Shown in pieces: positions 48,143 to 59,554 of a stretch of DNA of 64,000 nt; the first letter of the stretch is position 1, and each line of letters starts with the position of its first letter. Position numbers and translations under genes: made by a program. The DNA lies in assembly GCA_026008535.1 (NCBI GenBank), contig BRKX01000003.1, positions 65,993,001 through 66,057,000 of the forward strand. The letters run 5' to 3'. The notes under the pieces are model-generated. The model made no database searches. It was not told the origin of the DNA and saw only the letters and a program-made list of their open reading frames with translations. The stretch is from Perilla frutescens. Taxonomy: Eukaryota; Streptophyta; Magnoliopsida; Lamiales; Lamiaceae.

Positions 48143-48838
48143 TGCAGAAAGCTGTTATGCACACCCGGTGACAGCCATAATGTATGTCGATTAGTTTTTG
48201 TAACGCAGGGAACCTCCTTAAGAGGGCTCTGTTCAAGAACTAATAGACTGTATGCACAAAGATTATGCTCCCAATAACTTTGATGGAATTGTGCCCAAAA
48301 TGGGATTGCCTAACACCCTTTATCACGCATTTCGATACGTAAAGAAATTTGGATTGTACTCCCAGAAACAATATCTATTTGTTGGTGAGGTTCAGACTTT
48401 TAGTAGGCCGGAGATAGATCATGTGAGTAAAATTATTTTTTCTAATTAATAAATTTTTCATCTCATGGTCTAATATTTGAATTCTTGTTTCGTAGGATCT
48501 TAAAATTTTGATTGGAGATTATGAGAAGATCCACAATCATGATTTGATTCTCAAACATCAAACACTTGATAGAGAAGCCACTCACTGGTTGTGTTCCATT
48601 TATGTGGAGTTTTAGGATCTAGAGTCATCGTGTAAGTATTAAAACTGTGCAAATACTATTTTTAATATTTATTTCTTGTTTTTCATTCCAATTATTTTCT
48701 ATTTTCTTTTTGCCTTTTCTCTCTTCAGGATGAAGTGTACCAAAGGCCTCCTACAGAAGAGTTGAAAGGGATATGAGGTAATAAGAGCTTTTACCATGCC
48801 GTAACTCTTGTAGGGTATGTTGACATTGATGGAGCTAA
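48143..48838 (+). pseudogene. Papain-like (C1A) cysteine protease fragment, unit 4 (best preserved)
   Basis: The first piece here has a proper acceptor (ttcttgcag) before the Cys region, whereas units 1-3 read 'cttgcaa'. The second piece is open for 66 codons from 48252 (NNFDGIVPKMGLPNTLYHAF, then RYVKKFGLYSQKQYLFVGE) and ends at a good donor GTGAGTAAA. The third and fourth pieces keep their acceptors. The catalytic Cys is preceded by Ser and followed by Tyr-Ala, not the usual Trp-Ala. Stops prevent a full protein. It ends at 'gacattgatggagctaatga' and runs into unrelated AT-rich DNA. Confidence 0.7.
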
Positions 48839-48840
48839 TG

Positions 48841-50285
48841 AGAAATTAATATTTATTAATTCAAAGAGTGTTCTCATGATTGGATGAAATTGAATTTTGA
48901 TTAATCAAAAGTCATTATGTCTTACTAATTTATGTATCATATTTATTAAATTGGTATTAAAATAAATTCATTTCACATGTTATTAATAAAAGTTAATATG
49001 TAATGTTCATTGTTTCTTAATATTTCAATATTATTCATTATATTTTTACTAAAAATATTCATCGTGTAATGGTGATAGATTACACTATATAAACATAGCA
49101 AATTTTTTAAAATTGTATCCAATGATGACTTATCATCTAAAATGTGTCTCAAAGTAAATAATGACAAATGAAATAGGTAAAATATTATGTAATTACAAAG
49201 AGATAATTCCGCATGTATTCAAAAATATTCATGGTTGTACCTTGATGAAAAATTTCATTTGAAAGTTAATACGGTAGTATCTTTAAAACCATTTATGAGT
49301 AAGAAATCACTTACCGCATTGATTGGAGTAATAGTTACTTACACGCCTTATATCTATGATGTTTACACTTTGTTTCAATTTTAGCTATACGAAAAATGTA
49401 ATTATAAGAGTTTTTTTTTATAATCATAAGAGTTGATATTATTTTGAGATATATTTGTGCTTTCAAATTACTAGCTTTTCTTTAATAGCGATATTTAAGA
49501 TACAATTATGTTCGTAGTATTAGTATTAATTGGTAATACTGTTATATGCATTTATATATCAAAAGGTAATTAATATGCAATATGTATAACACGTCATCAG
49601 CATTTAAATATAGATTTGGAATCATATGTTTGTAATGCAGTGCTTTTTTTAAGAGTTATATTGTGGAACTTAATTGTACGCAAATAATTACTTTATATAA
49701 GCATAAAAAACCTACTTCAAGGACCAATGTTCCCCCATAATTGAATAACACAAAGTATAATAAATGATGTGGTAAGTACAATTCTAATCAGCACATTTAA
49801 TGGTATAAGTTGTCTCCCAAAAAATGGAGCCCGCCATTTGCGAAACCCGGCCATTATTCAAACCTACAAATATCAATTTGAAATATATATCTATATAATA
49901 TATAGTAACGACTCCGCATCCGAAAATAGAAAACTAAATTTCCCGCTCTTTTACACCTTCCCAAAACTGAAATTTCTTTTTCTTATATTAAAATATATTT
50001 TTATTTTCTTTGTAAATGATTAAACATATATATTTTCCTTAAATATAAAAAATTTCTGACATAAGATTACAAAATATACTATGCAAGTTGTCCGAATAAA
50101 TTTGAGCACACATACATATATCTACATATATATATTTATATTTAACATAAGATGTTTATTTTCTTTCTAATGCTAGATAGGGTGACAATAAACATATAAT
50201 ATATTACATAGATATTCGCAAAAATTAATTATTTAAGGTGATTGCTGTCAATTTCATTAAATCAATTTATACATCTCAATCAAGT
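48841..50285. other. AT-rich intergenic DNA, nothing recognised
   Basis: Low-complexity sequence with only chance ORFs. No element ends, splice patterns or protein motifs were seen. Confidence 0.5.
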
Positions 50286-50654
50286 CATGGGATCATCTAT
50301 TGCATTAATGATGCGATATCTCTGTGTTACACTATTAAATTTTAAATTTTATAATAATTTTTTAAAAATAAAAATTAATTGTAACATATTAAACCCTAAT
50401 TAACATTTAGTAACAAAAAAATGAATTAAAAATTATATTTATAATTATGAATAAATCAACCATAATAATGAATTATTAGTTCAAAAATGACAATTAAATT
50501 TTAAAAATAATTATGTACCATAATTGGAAGGATGAAACCTAAACAAAAATTATAAAATCAAATAATTTTTATTTTTATAAAAATTATTATAAAAATATAA
50601 AATTAAATAGTGTAACATAGATATCACACAACAAGTGTAATACATGATTTCATG
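50286..50654 (-). repeat. Foldback MITE (copy 4 of the family)
   Basis: Inverted ends CATGGGATCATCTATTGCA and, from the right, CATGAAATCATGTATTACA, each followed by a 'gatatc...tgttacactatt' stretch. The interior 'ataattggaaggatgaaacct' corresponds to the 'agggttcaccca' landmark of the other copies. Confidence 0.7.
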
Positions 50655-51358
50655 TGATTAATCATACATAAGATTGTGTTGATATTTCCCTTGAAATTTT
50701 ACGTTAATTTATTACATTAATTACCTTATCAATTATTTTATTATTATGGTTAATTGCCTTAAAATATACGAACATTATGGGTGTTTTAGTTTTTCACACA
50801 TTTAAAAAAATATAGTTTTAATCACATGAATTTAACACATGTTTGATATTGCACGCAATTTTTAAAGTCCGACCAATTTTTATATATTGGAGATAGTGAT
50901 AACAGACTGAGATTTTTATTTGACGAATTAGAAATCACAAATGGGTTATGATTCATACTAAACAGTGATAAACAAAAGGTGAGGACAATACTTTCATACT
51001 CCAATTTATTTATTTTACATTATATGCCTAATTAATGGTTTGCTTGAAATTTGCATGAACTTTTTCTTGAACATGATTTTATAAAACGTATAAAAAACCA
51101 AAATATCCCTAAAATTAGTATATTTTAAGACAATTAACCACTATTATTAAGATTTTAGTGTTAATTATATTACAATCCTATTCATCCCAAAGATTACCTT
51201 AGTCTTATAATTATTATTTCAATTATAGAAAACTATACAATATCCTACGTAAATGGATACTGTCTTTATTATATGTTGATTGTTTTAACTATAGAAAATT
51301 GTATCACCTTAATTACACTAAATCTATTCAAATATACATAGATATAATATATGCATTG

Positions 51359-51551
51359 TGTTGTAAATCGAACTCCAAAATCATACTCAAGAAGTAAAAT
51401 ATTGGGGGAAGAAGATGATTTTATTTATCGATGTATTTTTATTCATTGTTGTATTGATTTACACAAGATTACAAGATATATATAGGGCTAGAAACCAATC
51501 CCTATAGTGGGGAACAAGTAATGTCCATATATAATAAATATATTTATAACA
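51359..51551 (-). repeat. 3' LTR of the copia element
   Basis: 193 bp, matching 56764-56980 except for a 24-bp gap near 51392 and scattered substitutions. Confidence 0.88.
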
Positions 51552-51562
51552 CTCCCCCTTGG
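51552..51562 (-). other. Polypurine tract of the copia element
   Basis: On the minus strand CCAAGGGGGAG directly precedes the LTR start TGTTATAAATA. It is the expected primer for plus-strand synthesis. Confidence 0.8.
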
Positions 51563-52439
51563 ACATTACGACGTGATGTCCATGCCTCGTTAAAAACCTC
51601 GCTGAAAAATCTAGTGGGAAAAAATCAGTCGAGGAAAAGAGTACATGACATACATTTATATGTGTTGTATTAGTTGCTTCATTAAAAACCTTCACTAAGA
51701 AAACCCTATGTGAAAAAACTTAATAAGGGAAAAAGAGTACAACCATTTAGCTATTAGGGCATAATGTAGACCTACAGGGTCTGATCTTCAGGGCCTAATC
51801 TTCTAGATTATTTTGAAAATTATTGCGCCCCTTAAAACTACAATCATTTAAGCGAACTTTAAATTTCACAACTCTTCTAGAGTTTATGTGGTTAAAAGAA
51901 AATAATGTGTGTAACATTTAACTCGCCCAATATTCATATGTGCAACACAAATACGTTGTCTTTAAATAGACAATAGAGGATAATATCATTCTTCGCGTTA
52001 TACATAAAAATAAAATAAAACTAGTCTCAGATATGACAATATAGGGATCATACATATGCCAACATTTGAATAGTCCACCAATGTCATGCCATTGTTTGTT
52101 TTAATAAATAATATTTTTAATTTGAAAATAATGGAGGATATAGTAATTGACATGCTAGTATCTCATTGTAAAAAATATTAAATCTTGCTGGCAAATTATT
52201 TATAAATACGGTACCTAGCCAGGTAATCTTGCAAGATAAAATATTGTAAGAAACTTCTTGTTCCAAAATATCATCTTATCAACATTGAGTTCAATTAAAT
52301 ATTCATTCACTTCAAGTGATCTGACAAAAATATTGGTGTGCTAAATAATTTTTTTTTGACAAGGTGTGCTAAATAAAATTATTCATAAATAAAATATAAA
52401 AAATATTTTTCAAATAGGTTGACTGGTGTATAAAATCAC

Positions 52440-52900
52440 ATCGGGGATTCTCAATCTGCAGGCCGAGATAATACTTGGTATCATCCAAGTCTTTTAATTC
52501 AAATACTCATATTTAGGCATAAGTTAACTTTTTCACAATAGATGTTGCGATTTATGCAGGAAATTTTAAATCCATCAGGATTTTTATATGAATATTATCG
52601 TTCAATTACCCATATAAATATGCGGTCACAACATCCATTAATTGCATATCCAATGCTAAAATTACTGCCATTTATATTATGTAGCGGAACATAATGTCAT
52701 TGTTAATAGGAGAATATAATTTATTAAATATGGGTCTCTGCGTAAACCCATGAGATACAACCTCTCTATATGTCTGACCACCTTGTCATTTCTCTTTCAT
52801 AGAAATGTTCATCTGTGTCCTACTGGAATAATAATTGTTTAGTGGGTTTAGCTTTGCCTCAATTGCAACTTATTTTACATTTCAAATATTTGTTTCGCTT
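52440..52900 (-). pseudogene. Remnant of copia reverse transcriptase
   Basis: The minus-strand translation, with stops, shows MDVVTAYLYG (near 52640-52610), the motif around the catalytic Asp of copia reverse transcriptases, and further on LDDTKYYLGLQIE (near 52490-52450). The frame is broken throughout. Confidence 0.7.
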
Positions 52901-53138
52901 CTAGAGTTAATGAACTCTCTCACTTCTGGTGTCAAGTAATTTAAATATAAGTGGAACTTCCACTATTTGTAATGAAAATATATTATAATAACTCGATTAT
53001 GATAACTTTTGGCAGTTAATAATTGTAATGCCCCGAAAAATTCAAAATATTTTTATTATATTTTATGAATGCAATTTAAATTTCAATCATATAAGTCGCG
53101 CCTAGAAAAAATTTATGTCTACATATTCTATAAGTACA

Positions 53139-53139
<1 letters not shown>

Positions 53140-53202
<63 letters not shown>
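53140..53202. repeat. (ATT)n microsatellite in the solo LTR
   Basis: About 20 uninterrupted trinucleotide units. Confidence 0.92.
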
Positions 53203-53481
53203 TAACATAATTATTATTTTTTTTAAGCCCAAGCCCATCCCATGAAGCCCAAAGAGAAGTATCATTTTTAGCCCATTTCTTCCAAGCCATCTTCATCATT
53301 TGGAAGACTATTTTCAGTGTTCAAAATCCTCTTCCACGAGAGGTCTTCTCGGAAATAGGAAAAATTAGAAATTCAGTCAATTCATATCTTCAATCATCAA
53401 ATTTATTTCACTGATTTTCCTCCATTCATCAATCATGCATGATTCTTGATGATCCTTCCATATTTTCAAGCTGAAAACTTG

Positions 53482-53489
53482 TATAAATA
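53482..53489 (+). promoter_or_regulatory. TATA box of the solo LTR
   Basis: TATAAATA followed within 50-80 bp by a leader-like sequence (cacacaaatcaaag, ctcatcttctctgc). A transcription start near 53515 would be expected for an active copy. Confidence 0.55.
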
Positions 53490-54332
53490 GGTGACACCTC
53501 TTTCACCAATAATCACACAAATCAAAGTCATCCTCAGTCCTCATCTTCTCTGCATTAGCTTTTAGAGAGGTATTTCTTCCCCTCGATTCTTTATTTTTCT
53601 TTATCATTACATAAACATATTTGGGAGAGTATTAGGCTGGTGTGAGGGAGATAAGGAGGTCGTGTGGTATTGGTGTAGCAGCAGCCTGTCCGGGTCGTCC
53701 TCGATCGGCGACTGTCGACGGGCAAATGAGTGTAGTTCCGGCGACGGAGTAGAGTGGTAGAAAGAGGGTGCGGTGTTCCGGGCGGAGATTCTTTCATTTT
53801 TGAAGTGGTGGTGCTGTCGTGAGATTTAGAGAGAGAGAGACGCTATTCTGAAATTGGTTGATGGCTTCGTCGAGAGAGTTAGTTTGAGAGAGAAATAAGT
53901 TGCATTTTCTTATTTTTGGTGAAATAAGGTGGGCTATGAGTTTAATTAAAGTAATAAAGTGGGTTGTTGGGCTTTGGGTATTGGGCCATAAGGGTGTTGA
54001 TCATGCATTTATGTTTTTTTTTTCCTAGCTCAAATACCTTACCCTATATATAATTACACATATGTATATATATCCCTGCAACACACATACGTAAATATAT
54101 GTATATATGTATATATTTATATAAATGCACTCACGCACTCACACTTACCTATATATATATATTCTGTTTATATCATTTTCTTCTTCAATACATATTATAA
54201 ATTTAATGTTATGGTTTTGAGCATTTAAGTAATTTAATATTATGTTAATTCATCATTAATATTATTATGTTAGGCGGCGCGCGTGGATAACATTTATTAC
54301 CGTTACATTTTTTCAAGTCAAGAAAAGGTGGG

Positions 54333-54772
54333 GATTCTCTTGGAGAATAAATACGAACTCTTATCCTTATTATGCTTATATATGCGGTGTGCAGGTAGAC
54401 CTCCGGATCATATGGGCCTACGGGCTATTGGTATGGGCCTACGGGCTACTACTATGTTTAACTTACGGGTTATATGCTATGTTGGCCTACGGGCTTTATG
54501 ATATGATATACTATGCTATGGCCTGTTCTTACTATTATATTTGTATAATTCGGATTCTCTTGGAGAATAAATACGAACTCTTATCCTTATTATGGTTATA
54601 TATGCGGTGTGCAGGTAGACCTCCGGGTCATATGGGCCTACGGGCTATTGGTATGGGCCTACGGGCTACTACTATGTTTAACCTACGGGTTATATGCTAT
54701 GTTGGCCTACGGGCTCTATGATATGATATGCTATGCTATGACCTGTTCTTACTGTTATATTTGTATAATTTG
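54333..54772 (+). repeat. 220-bp tandem duplication in the solo LTR
   Basis: Two adjacent copies begin with gattctcttggagaataa at 54333 and 54553, exactly 220 bp apart, with only a few differences. Each copy also holds short internal repeats of 'gggcctacgggct'. The overlapping ORFs of repeated sequence are artefacts of this. Confidence 0.92.
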
Positions 54773-55229
54773 GATAATTAAGTTACTCCACTGAGTTAAT
54801 AGCACTCACCCCAAAGCTATTATATTTTTAGGTTTATGAAGCTCGGGCGATGACGTGGAGATGGAGTGATGGTCAAGATTGATTAAATATTATTTTAATT
54901 TAAATATTGCTTCCGTTGTATTAAACTCTTTTATTTAAATAAATGAGATATTTCTATTTATGAAATTTTGGGATGTCACAATAATATATTGAACTTCCAG
55001 TTCATGTAGTGTGTGAAATTAATTTTCAGCAAAAAGTTATTGGCGTTATTTCAGTCATATCTCCCCCTAATGCTGATAAATAATTATAAAATCAACGTAC
55101 CGATTTATAAATTGATCTCAATTATTGACTTTAGATAAGCCAAATATGACGGAGTATACTCTTCGTTTTTCCATAAAGCTAATACAGGTACGTTTTGGTA
55201 GTGATAGAAATAATTCACAGATGGAAAAT

Positions 55230-55330
55230 GTTTCTTTTGTTATTCACACACTAATATAAAGGGGATGATCCGAACACTCATGCCATAATTCAAATTTTTG
55301 GGTCTTTAAATTTTTATTTATTTATCACAA
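55230..55330 (-). pseudogene. Possible remnant of the copia gag/integrase junction
   Basis: The minus strand has a broken match to the LWH-RLGHP motif of the pre-integrase zinc region (pieces IMA, VFGSSP). Supported mainly by position between gag and reverse transcriptase in the antisense copia element. Confidence 0.3.
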
Positions 55331-56749
55331 CATATATCATTTTGTTAAATAAACGTATAATACAACCTTGATAACTTTTGAAAATTCAACTGGAGTAATA
55401 TTCAAATGGACATATAATATTTAATAAATATTAATTTAAAAATATCATCAAATACACCAAACGATGTTCAAGTAATCGTTGACATCACCATTTAGTCTTA
55501 TTTGCTGCTTGCAAATTGACACTACTAAGTTATATTTCATAACTTTGAAATTCGTAAGGAGTACCATAAAATCCAACTTCTACAACTTCTAGGAGCACTT
55601 TATAAGTCATTAGTCTCCCCCTCAAAAATGTAATTTTGAGTAATATAAATATTGTAAATAATTGAATTAAATGATCCTTCAGGGATTGTATAATTAAATG
55701 ATCCTTTAGGGATTTCGAAGAAATAATATTTTTCTTCAATTTTTATTATACTTGGTGATGATAAAAGACTAATGATTTTCTCTCTAGGTAAAGTTAGAGT
55801 TTAAAATATTATTTTACTAAAAGTAGAGAAAATAAAGTACAATTCAGTATATATCAAGAAATTAGTCTGAGCAAGTGCTAACACATATAGAGCATATGTT
55901 CTCCAAATAATACCATGATATCAAAAATCAAAGATCTCCAAATAAAAATAATATTGATCTAATGTCAATTATATCTTTCACACTTTAAAATAAATTCACG
56001 GTTCCATTATAAACCAAATATATTCAAAAAAAATTATTTATACGAATATGTCGATTTCCAAAAGTAAATTTGTGAAAAAATATATGAATGTCAAGATATC
56101 TACTTAAGCGATATTACTTTACTATTGTATAGATTACAAAAATCTAAAATACAAGGCATCGGAATGTTGATTATATCAAACCGTAAAATGAAAAAATCAT
56201 TAACATAATTTAACAAATTATATAAAGCAAAAATTCTTAGATTATGAATCTAATGATTTCACTTTATAGTTGCATGTCTCCCATATTATACGTAACATAT
56301 CATGCCAATTAACTTACAGTATAGTAATAATTATAAAACCTTCAAAATATATATATAATATTGATATATTAAGATCGCCCTTGACGGCTCGACATATTAA
56401 TCATGGCAACAATATTTTTTTTTCAAAAGCAATATGTCCTGATTAATTAATCTAAAATAATCAATAATCGAAAATAACATGATATAATCGTTTCTCCACA
56501 AAAGTAGTGTTACTATCATCATATCAGCAAAAGAAATAAAGAGAAACAATATCAAAAATTTCATATAAATCTTAATTACCAATGAAAATATTTTATTCAT
56601 GTCGTCTTGCAATCTCACCATTTGCTATAAATTTTGATTCGCATCAAATTTAATTTCATAATTTTAATTTTGAAATTACCTCACAAGAAAGACACGATCC
56701 TTTCCTATGGCATACCTTCGATATTAATTCGTCGCAATTGGCTAGAGAC

Positions 56750-56763
56750 TCGTATTGATAACG
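56750..56763 (-). other. Primer-binding region of the copia element
   Basis: On the minus strand the 5' LTR end AACAACA is followed by CGTTATCAATACGAG, close to the 'TTATCAGCACGAG' found at this place in Ale/Retrofit-type elements. Confidence 0.65.
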
Positions 56764-56980
56764 TGTTGTTAATCGAACTCCAAAATCATACTCAAGAAGT
56801 AAATAACAGAAAGTAGAAAAACAGAGAATATTGGGGGAAGAAGATGATTTTATTCATCAGTGTATTTTTATTCATTGTTGTATTGATTTACACAAGATTA
56901 CAAAATATATATAAGACTAGAAACCAAATCCTAAAGTGGGGAACAAGTAATGTCCATATATAATAAATATATCTATAACA
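56764..56980 (-). repeat. 5' LTR of the copia element
   Basis: 217 bp, matching 51359-51551. It carries the sequence 'taacagaaagtagaaaaac' that the other LTR lacks. Confidence 0.88.
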
Positions 56981-57069
56981 CATTGCATATAATTATGTTA
57001 AATTATTTTTTAAAATTAACGTAAATTCCCCATGACTTCCATTCCGAAATCATAGGTTTGATTAGTAAT

Positions 57070-58882
57070 TGTAATACCCCGTAAATTAATTACTGCTTAA
57101 TTGCAGTTAAGTGTGTGATTACTATTTAGTATAGTAATTTCCAGTCAGATTAGGGTCGAAAGTATCCGTTAAGTTCCATGAAATTCAAGGTCAATTAATT
57201 CCCGTAAGTGGGTTAATTATTTCAGTTAGGGTTTAATCCCCTTTTTAGTTATGGAAAGCCGGAATTGTAATTCCAGATGAATTCAATTCCTATTCTTTTA
57301 AATTGCGGTGTGTGTTTATCGTGAATTAGATGTTCCGATGAATATTTTAAGGACTGGGAGAATCAGATATTCTCCAGTCATTAGTGTTTAAATCCAGATA
57401 ATTTAAACATGGTGATTTAAAATCCAAGAGAATTAGATATTCTCTAGTTCGGATGTTTTAATTGTTGAGGATTTAAAACCAGTATTTTAAAATAGTGTTT
57501 TAAAAATCCAATAATTTTAGATAAACTATTATTTTAAAATAAGTGAATTATTTCATCAAGCTTGGATAAGTTCGGAATTTTTTCGGAGACGAAAAATATC
57601 ACGATAACTGAATAATCGGTATTTAAACCGGGTATTTTCTTGGTCAACTCCCAAGGCATGGGAGGCCATACCTCTCCCCTCACCTCTCCCATGCCACTCC
57701 CATGTCCCCTTTATCCTCAAGTCAACCAAAATAGCAAAGTGGATATATTGTATTGTATAGAATTATATAGTGATAGCCAAGCCATTCCTCTCCACTTTTC
57801 CTGCACACATTTTCAAGAGAGAGAGAGATAAAGGCAGCTGAATTTCCTTCTTCTTCTTCTTCTTCTTGTGGAAAGTTTTAGAGGGGGAGCACCAAGAACA
57901 TTCACCTACATTGTTTTCAAAGCAAGAGAGAAGGAGAGTAGAAGTTGCATCTATAATCAAAGCTCGATCCAATCATCTTCAACCTCTTAAAGCTTCTCTC
58001 CGTTGTTGTTTAAAGGTATTTTCGAAAAATATCGATATGTTTAAGCTTAAAAAGTATATGTGTGGATTTTGGTATTTCAAATGATGTTTGATGATTTAAA
58101 AATGAGTTGTTTATGTACAATCATGTTTAGTTGAGTTTTTGATATATGTTTTGATGAATTGAAAGCTTGTGTGTCGAGTTCATGGCGGTTGTGAAGTTTG
58201 GTTTGAGTTCGCGCATTCGCGCGCACGGATCGACAGTTTTGCCACCCTTCGGTAAAACGAGCATAACTTCCTCGTTAGATGTCATATTGAGTCACCGTAA
58301 ATTTTTTTGGAAACTAGATTTAAGTGGATTTCCAATGGCATAGGTCTCAGTCTCTAATTCATCCTGAGTCGATTGTGAAAAATCGGCAAAGTTGGGTCAT
58401 GTTTCTGTTTTCAGGAAGTCATGGCAGTTCTGCCACCTTTCAGTAAAACGGGTATATCTGTTTCATTTATTATCATCTTAAGCCACTGTAAATTTTAAAA
58501 AAATTATAGACTTTCGTGGCTTTCTAATGGTATATGACTCAGTCCGTAACTCTTCCTGAATCGATCGTGAAAAATCTTCAAAGTCAGGTCACGAGTTTAT
58601 TTTCAGAAATTCTGGCAATTCTGCCACCTTCTAGTAAAATGGTCATAACTTTTTCATTAGTTATCATCTTGAGTCATCGTAAATTTGGCCGTAAACTAGA
58701 CTTCTGTGGATTTCCAACGGTGTATGGCTTGTCCCCTGCAACTTAGTGAGTCCAAACAGAAAATTTTTCAAAGATAGACGTTGTGCAGAACGTTGTTTAG
58801 TCTACGAACTTCGTGATGACTTTGTTCCTAGAATCTAGTTGTGATTATGTTAAGGTATTTTTGATACCTTAAATGATGATGA
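57070..58882 (+). mobile_element. 5'-bounded LTR fragment of a second Ty3/gypsy element
   Basis: Begins TGTAATACCCCG, the usual start of Tekay/Del-type LTRs. It runs through a leader-like part (agagagagagataaagg, then a CTT-rich tract at 57848-57866) and three tandem repeats. The expected LTR end is not present; the sequence is cut by the hAT-like element starting about 58883. Confidence 0.65.
58195..58745 (+). repeat. Three tandem repeats of about 190-195 bp in the LTR fragment
   Basis: The phrase 'tgccaccctt(t)c-gtaaaac' recurs at about 58238, 58431 and 58621. Each copy continues with 'ataact...gttag', 'gagtcaccgtaaat' and 'gtggatttccaatgg'. The copies differ at perhaps a fifth of positions, so they are older than the 220-bp duplication at 54333. 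Confidence 0.8.
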
Positions 58883-59319
58883 TAGAGGTGCCCAAATAAA
58901 ACTGGACCGGTGGTTATAACCGCCGGTTAGCCGGTTTTGCACGGTTCCGGAACCGTACGAATGGTTACAGTTTGTAAACCGTAACCGTCAACCGTAATAG
59001 GGCAGTTCGGTTCCGGTTTGACGGACGAATTCATACAAACCGCTGGTTAGAAACCGCCGGTTTGGGTGGTTAACCGGTGGTTTGTATATATATATATATA
59101 TATTTTAACGGTCGAGATCACGATCCGCGTGATCTCGATCAACGGCTAGGAACGCACGGAGGTGGATCGGTGACGTGGAACCGCCGATTTTGGAGCCCAA
59201 ACCGGCGGTTTGGCCAAAAACCGCCGATTTGGGCTCCAAAACCGGCGGTGCGGCCGTTTTTTTTTCAAAAATTTTCAAATTCAAATTTTAAATTTTTCCC
59301 CCACTCCCCAATTTTCACC

Positions 59320-59327
59320 TATAAATA
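59320..59327 (+). promoter_or_regulatory. TATA box of the truncated hAT element
   Basis: TATAAATA, 235 bp before the transposase ATG at 59555, followed by a CT-rich leader with a (CT)n tract at about 59370-59390. Confidence 0.55.
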
Positions 59328-59554
59328 CCCCATCTCCTCCACCATTTTCACTCACACCAAACTCTCAATCTCTCTCTCTCTCTCTCTCTATTCTCAAATT
59401 CTCTCTATTCTAGCAATATCATTTTCTTATTTAAGTTTTCTTACAAGTTACAATCTTACGAAGTTACTCTCTCTACTCTCAGTCTCTCAATATCTCGATT
59501 TCTTCATTTCTTCATTTCTACAATTCTACTCATTTTCTATCATCCCTAATCATC

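Larger units (their letters stand above)
42480..48840 (+). repeat. Tandem array of chimeric units: gypsy 3' end, LTR head and papain-like protease fragment
   Basis: A unit of about 1.16-1.18 kb occurs four times. It consists of a gypsy chromodomain tail ('aaaagcacgagttgagg'), the LTR start (TGTAACACC or CGTAACACC), about 300 bp of AT-rich sequence, and pieces of a C1A cysteine protease gene with intron-like spacers. Marker positions for the gypsy part are about 42492, 43647, 44828 and 47700. LTR starts are at 42660, 43814, 44994 and 47869. Units 1-3 are contiguous, and unit 4 follows after a 1.7-kb insertion (45957-47655). In every later unit the gypsy tail follows directly on the protease piece, so the chimera itself was amplified. 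Confidence 0.85.
53024..54980 (+). mobile_element. Solo LTR of a Ty3/gypsy (Tekay/Del-like) element nested in the copia element
   Basis: 1957 bp bounded by TGTAATGCCCCG and GGGATGTCACA, with a 5-bp target duplication ATAAT at 53019-53023 and 54981-54985. No internal coding, primer-binding site or second LTR is present, so the element was reduced by recombination between its LTRs. It contains an (ATT)n tract, a TATA box and a 220-bp tandem duplication. Orientation is taken from the TATA box and the TGTAATGCC start. Confidence 0.9.
51359..56980 (-). mobile_element. Ty1/copia (Ale/Retrofit-like) LTR retrotransposon, decayed, minus orientation
   Basis: Terminal direct repeats lie at 51359-51551 and 56764-56980 (TGTTG at the left edge of each, AACA at the right). 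A 5-bp target duplication CATTG lies at 51354-51358 and 56981-56985. On the minus strand a primer-binding-like sequence follows the 5' LTR at 56763-56750 and a purine tract precedes the 3' LTR at 51562-51552, so both orientation marks agree. About 3.2 kb of internal sequence remains besides the nested LTR at 53024-54980, and only pieces of coding sequence are recognisable. The right-hand LTR has a 24-bp stretch absent from the left one. Confidence 0.9.

Noticed and set aside
42952..48838. A functional family of cysteine proteases
   Set aside because: Every copy has stops or frame shifts, lacks the propeptide and part of the domain, and ends in transposon sequence.
54283..54794. Repeated 60-110 codon ORFs as a novel repeat protein
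   Set aside because: They lie wholly within the 220-bp duplication of a solo LTR and appear in two frames at once; the repetition is of DNA, not of a selected protein.
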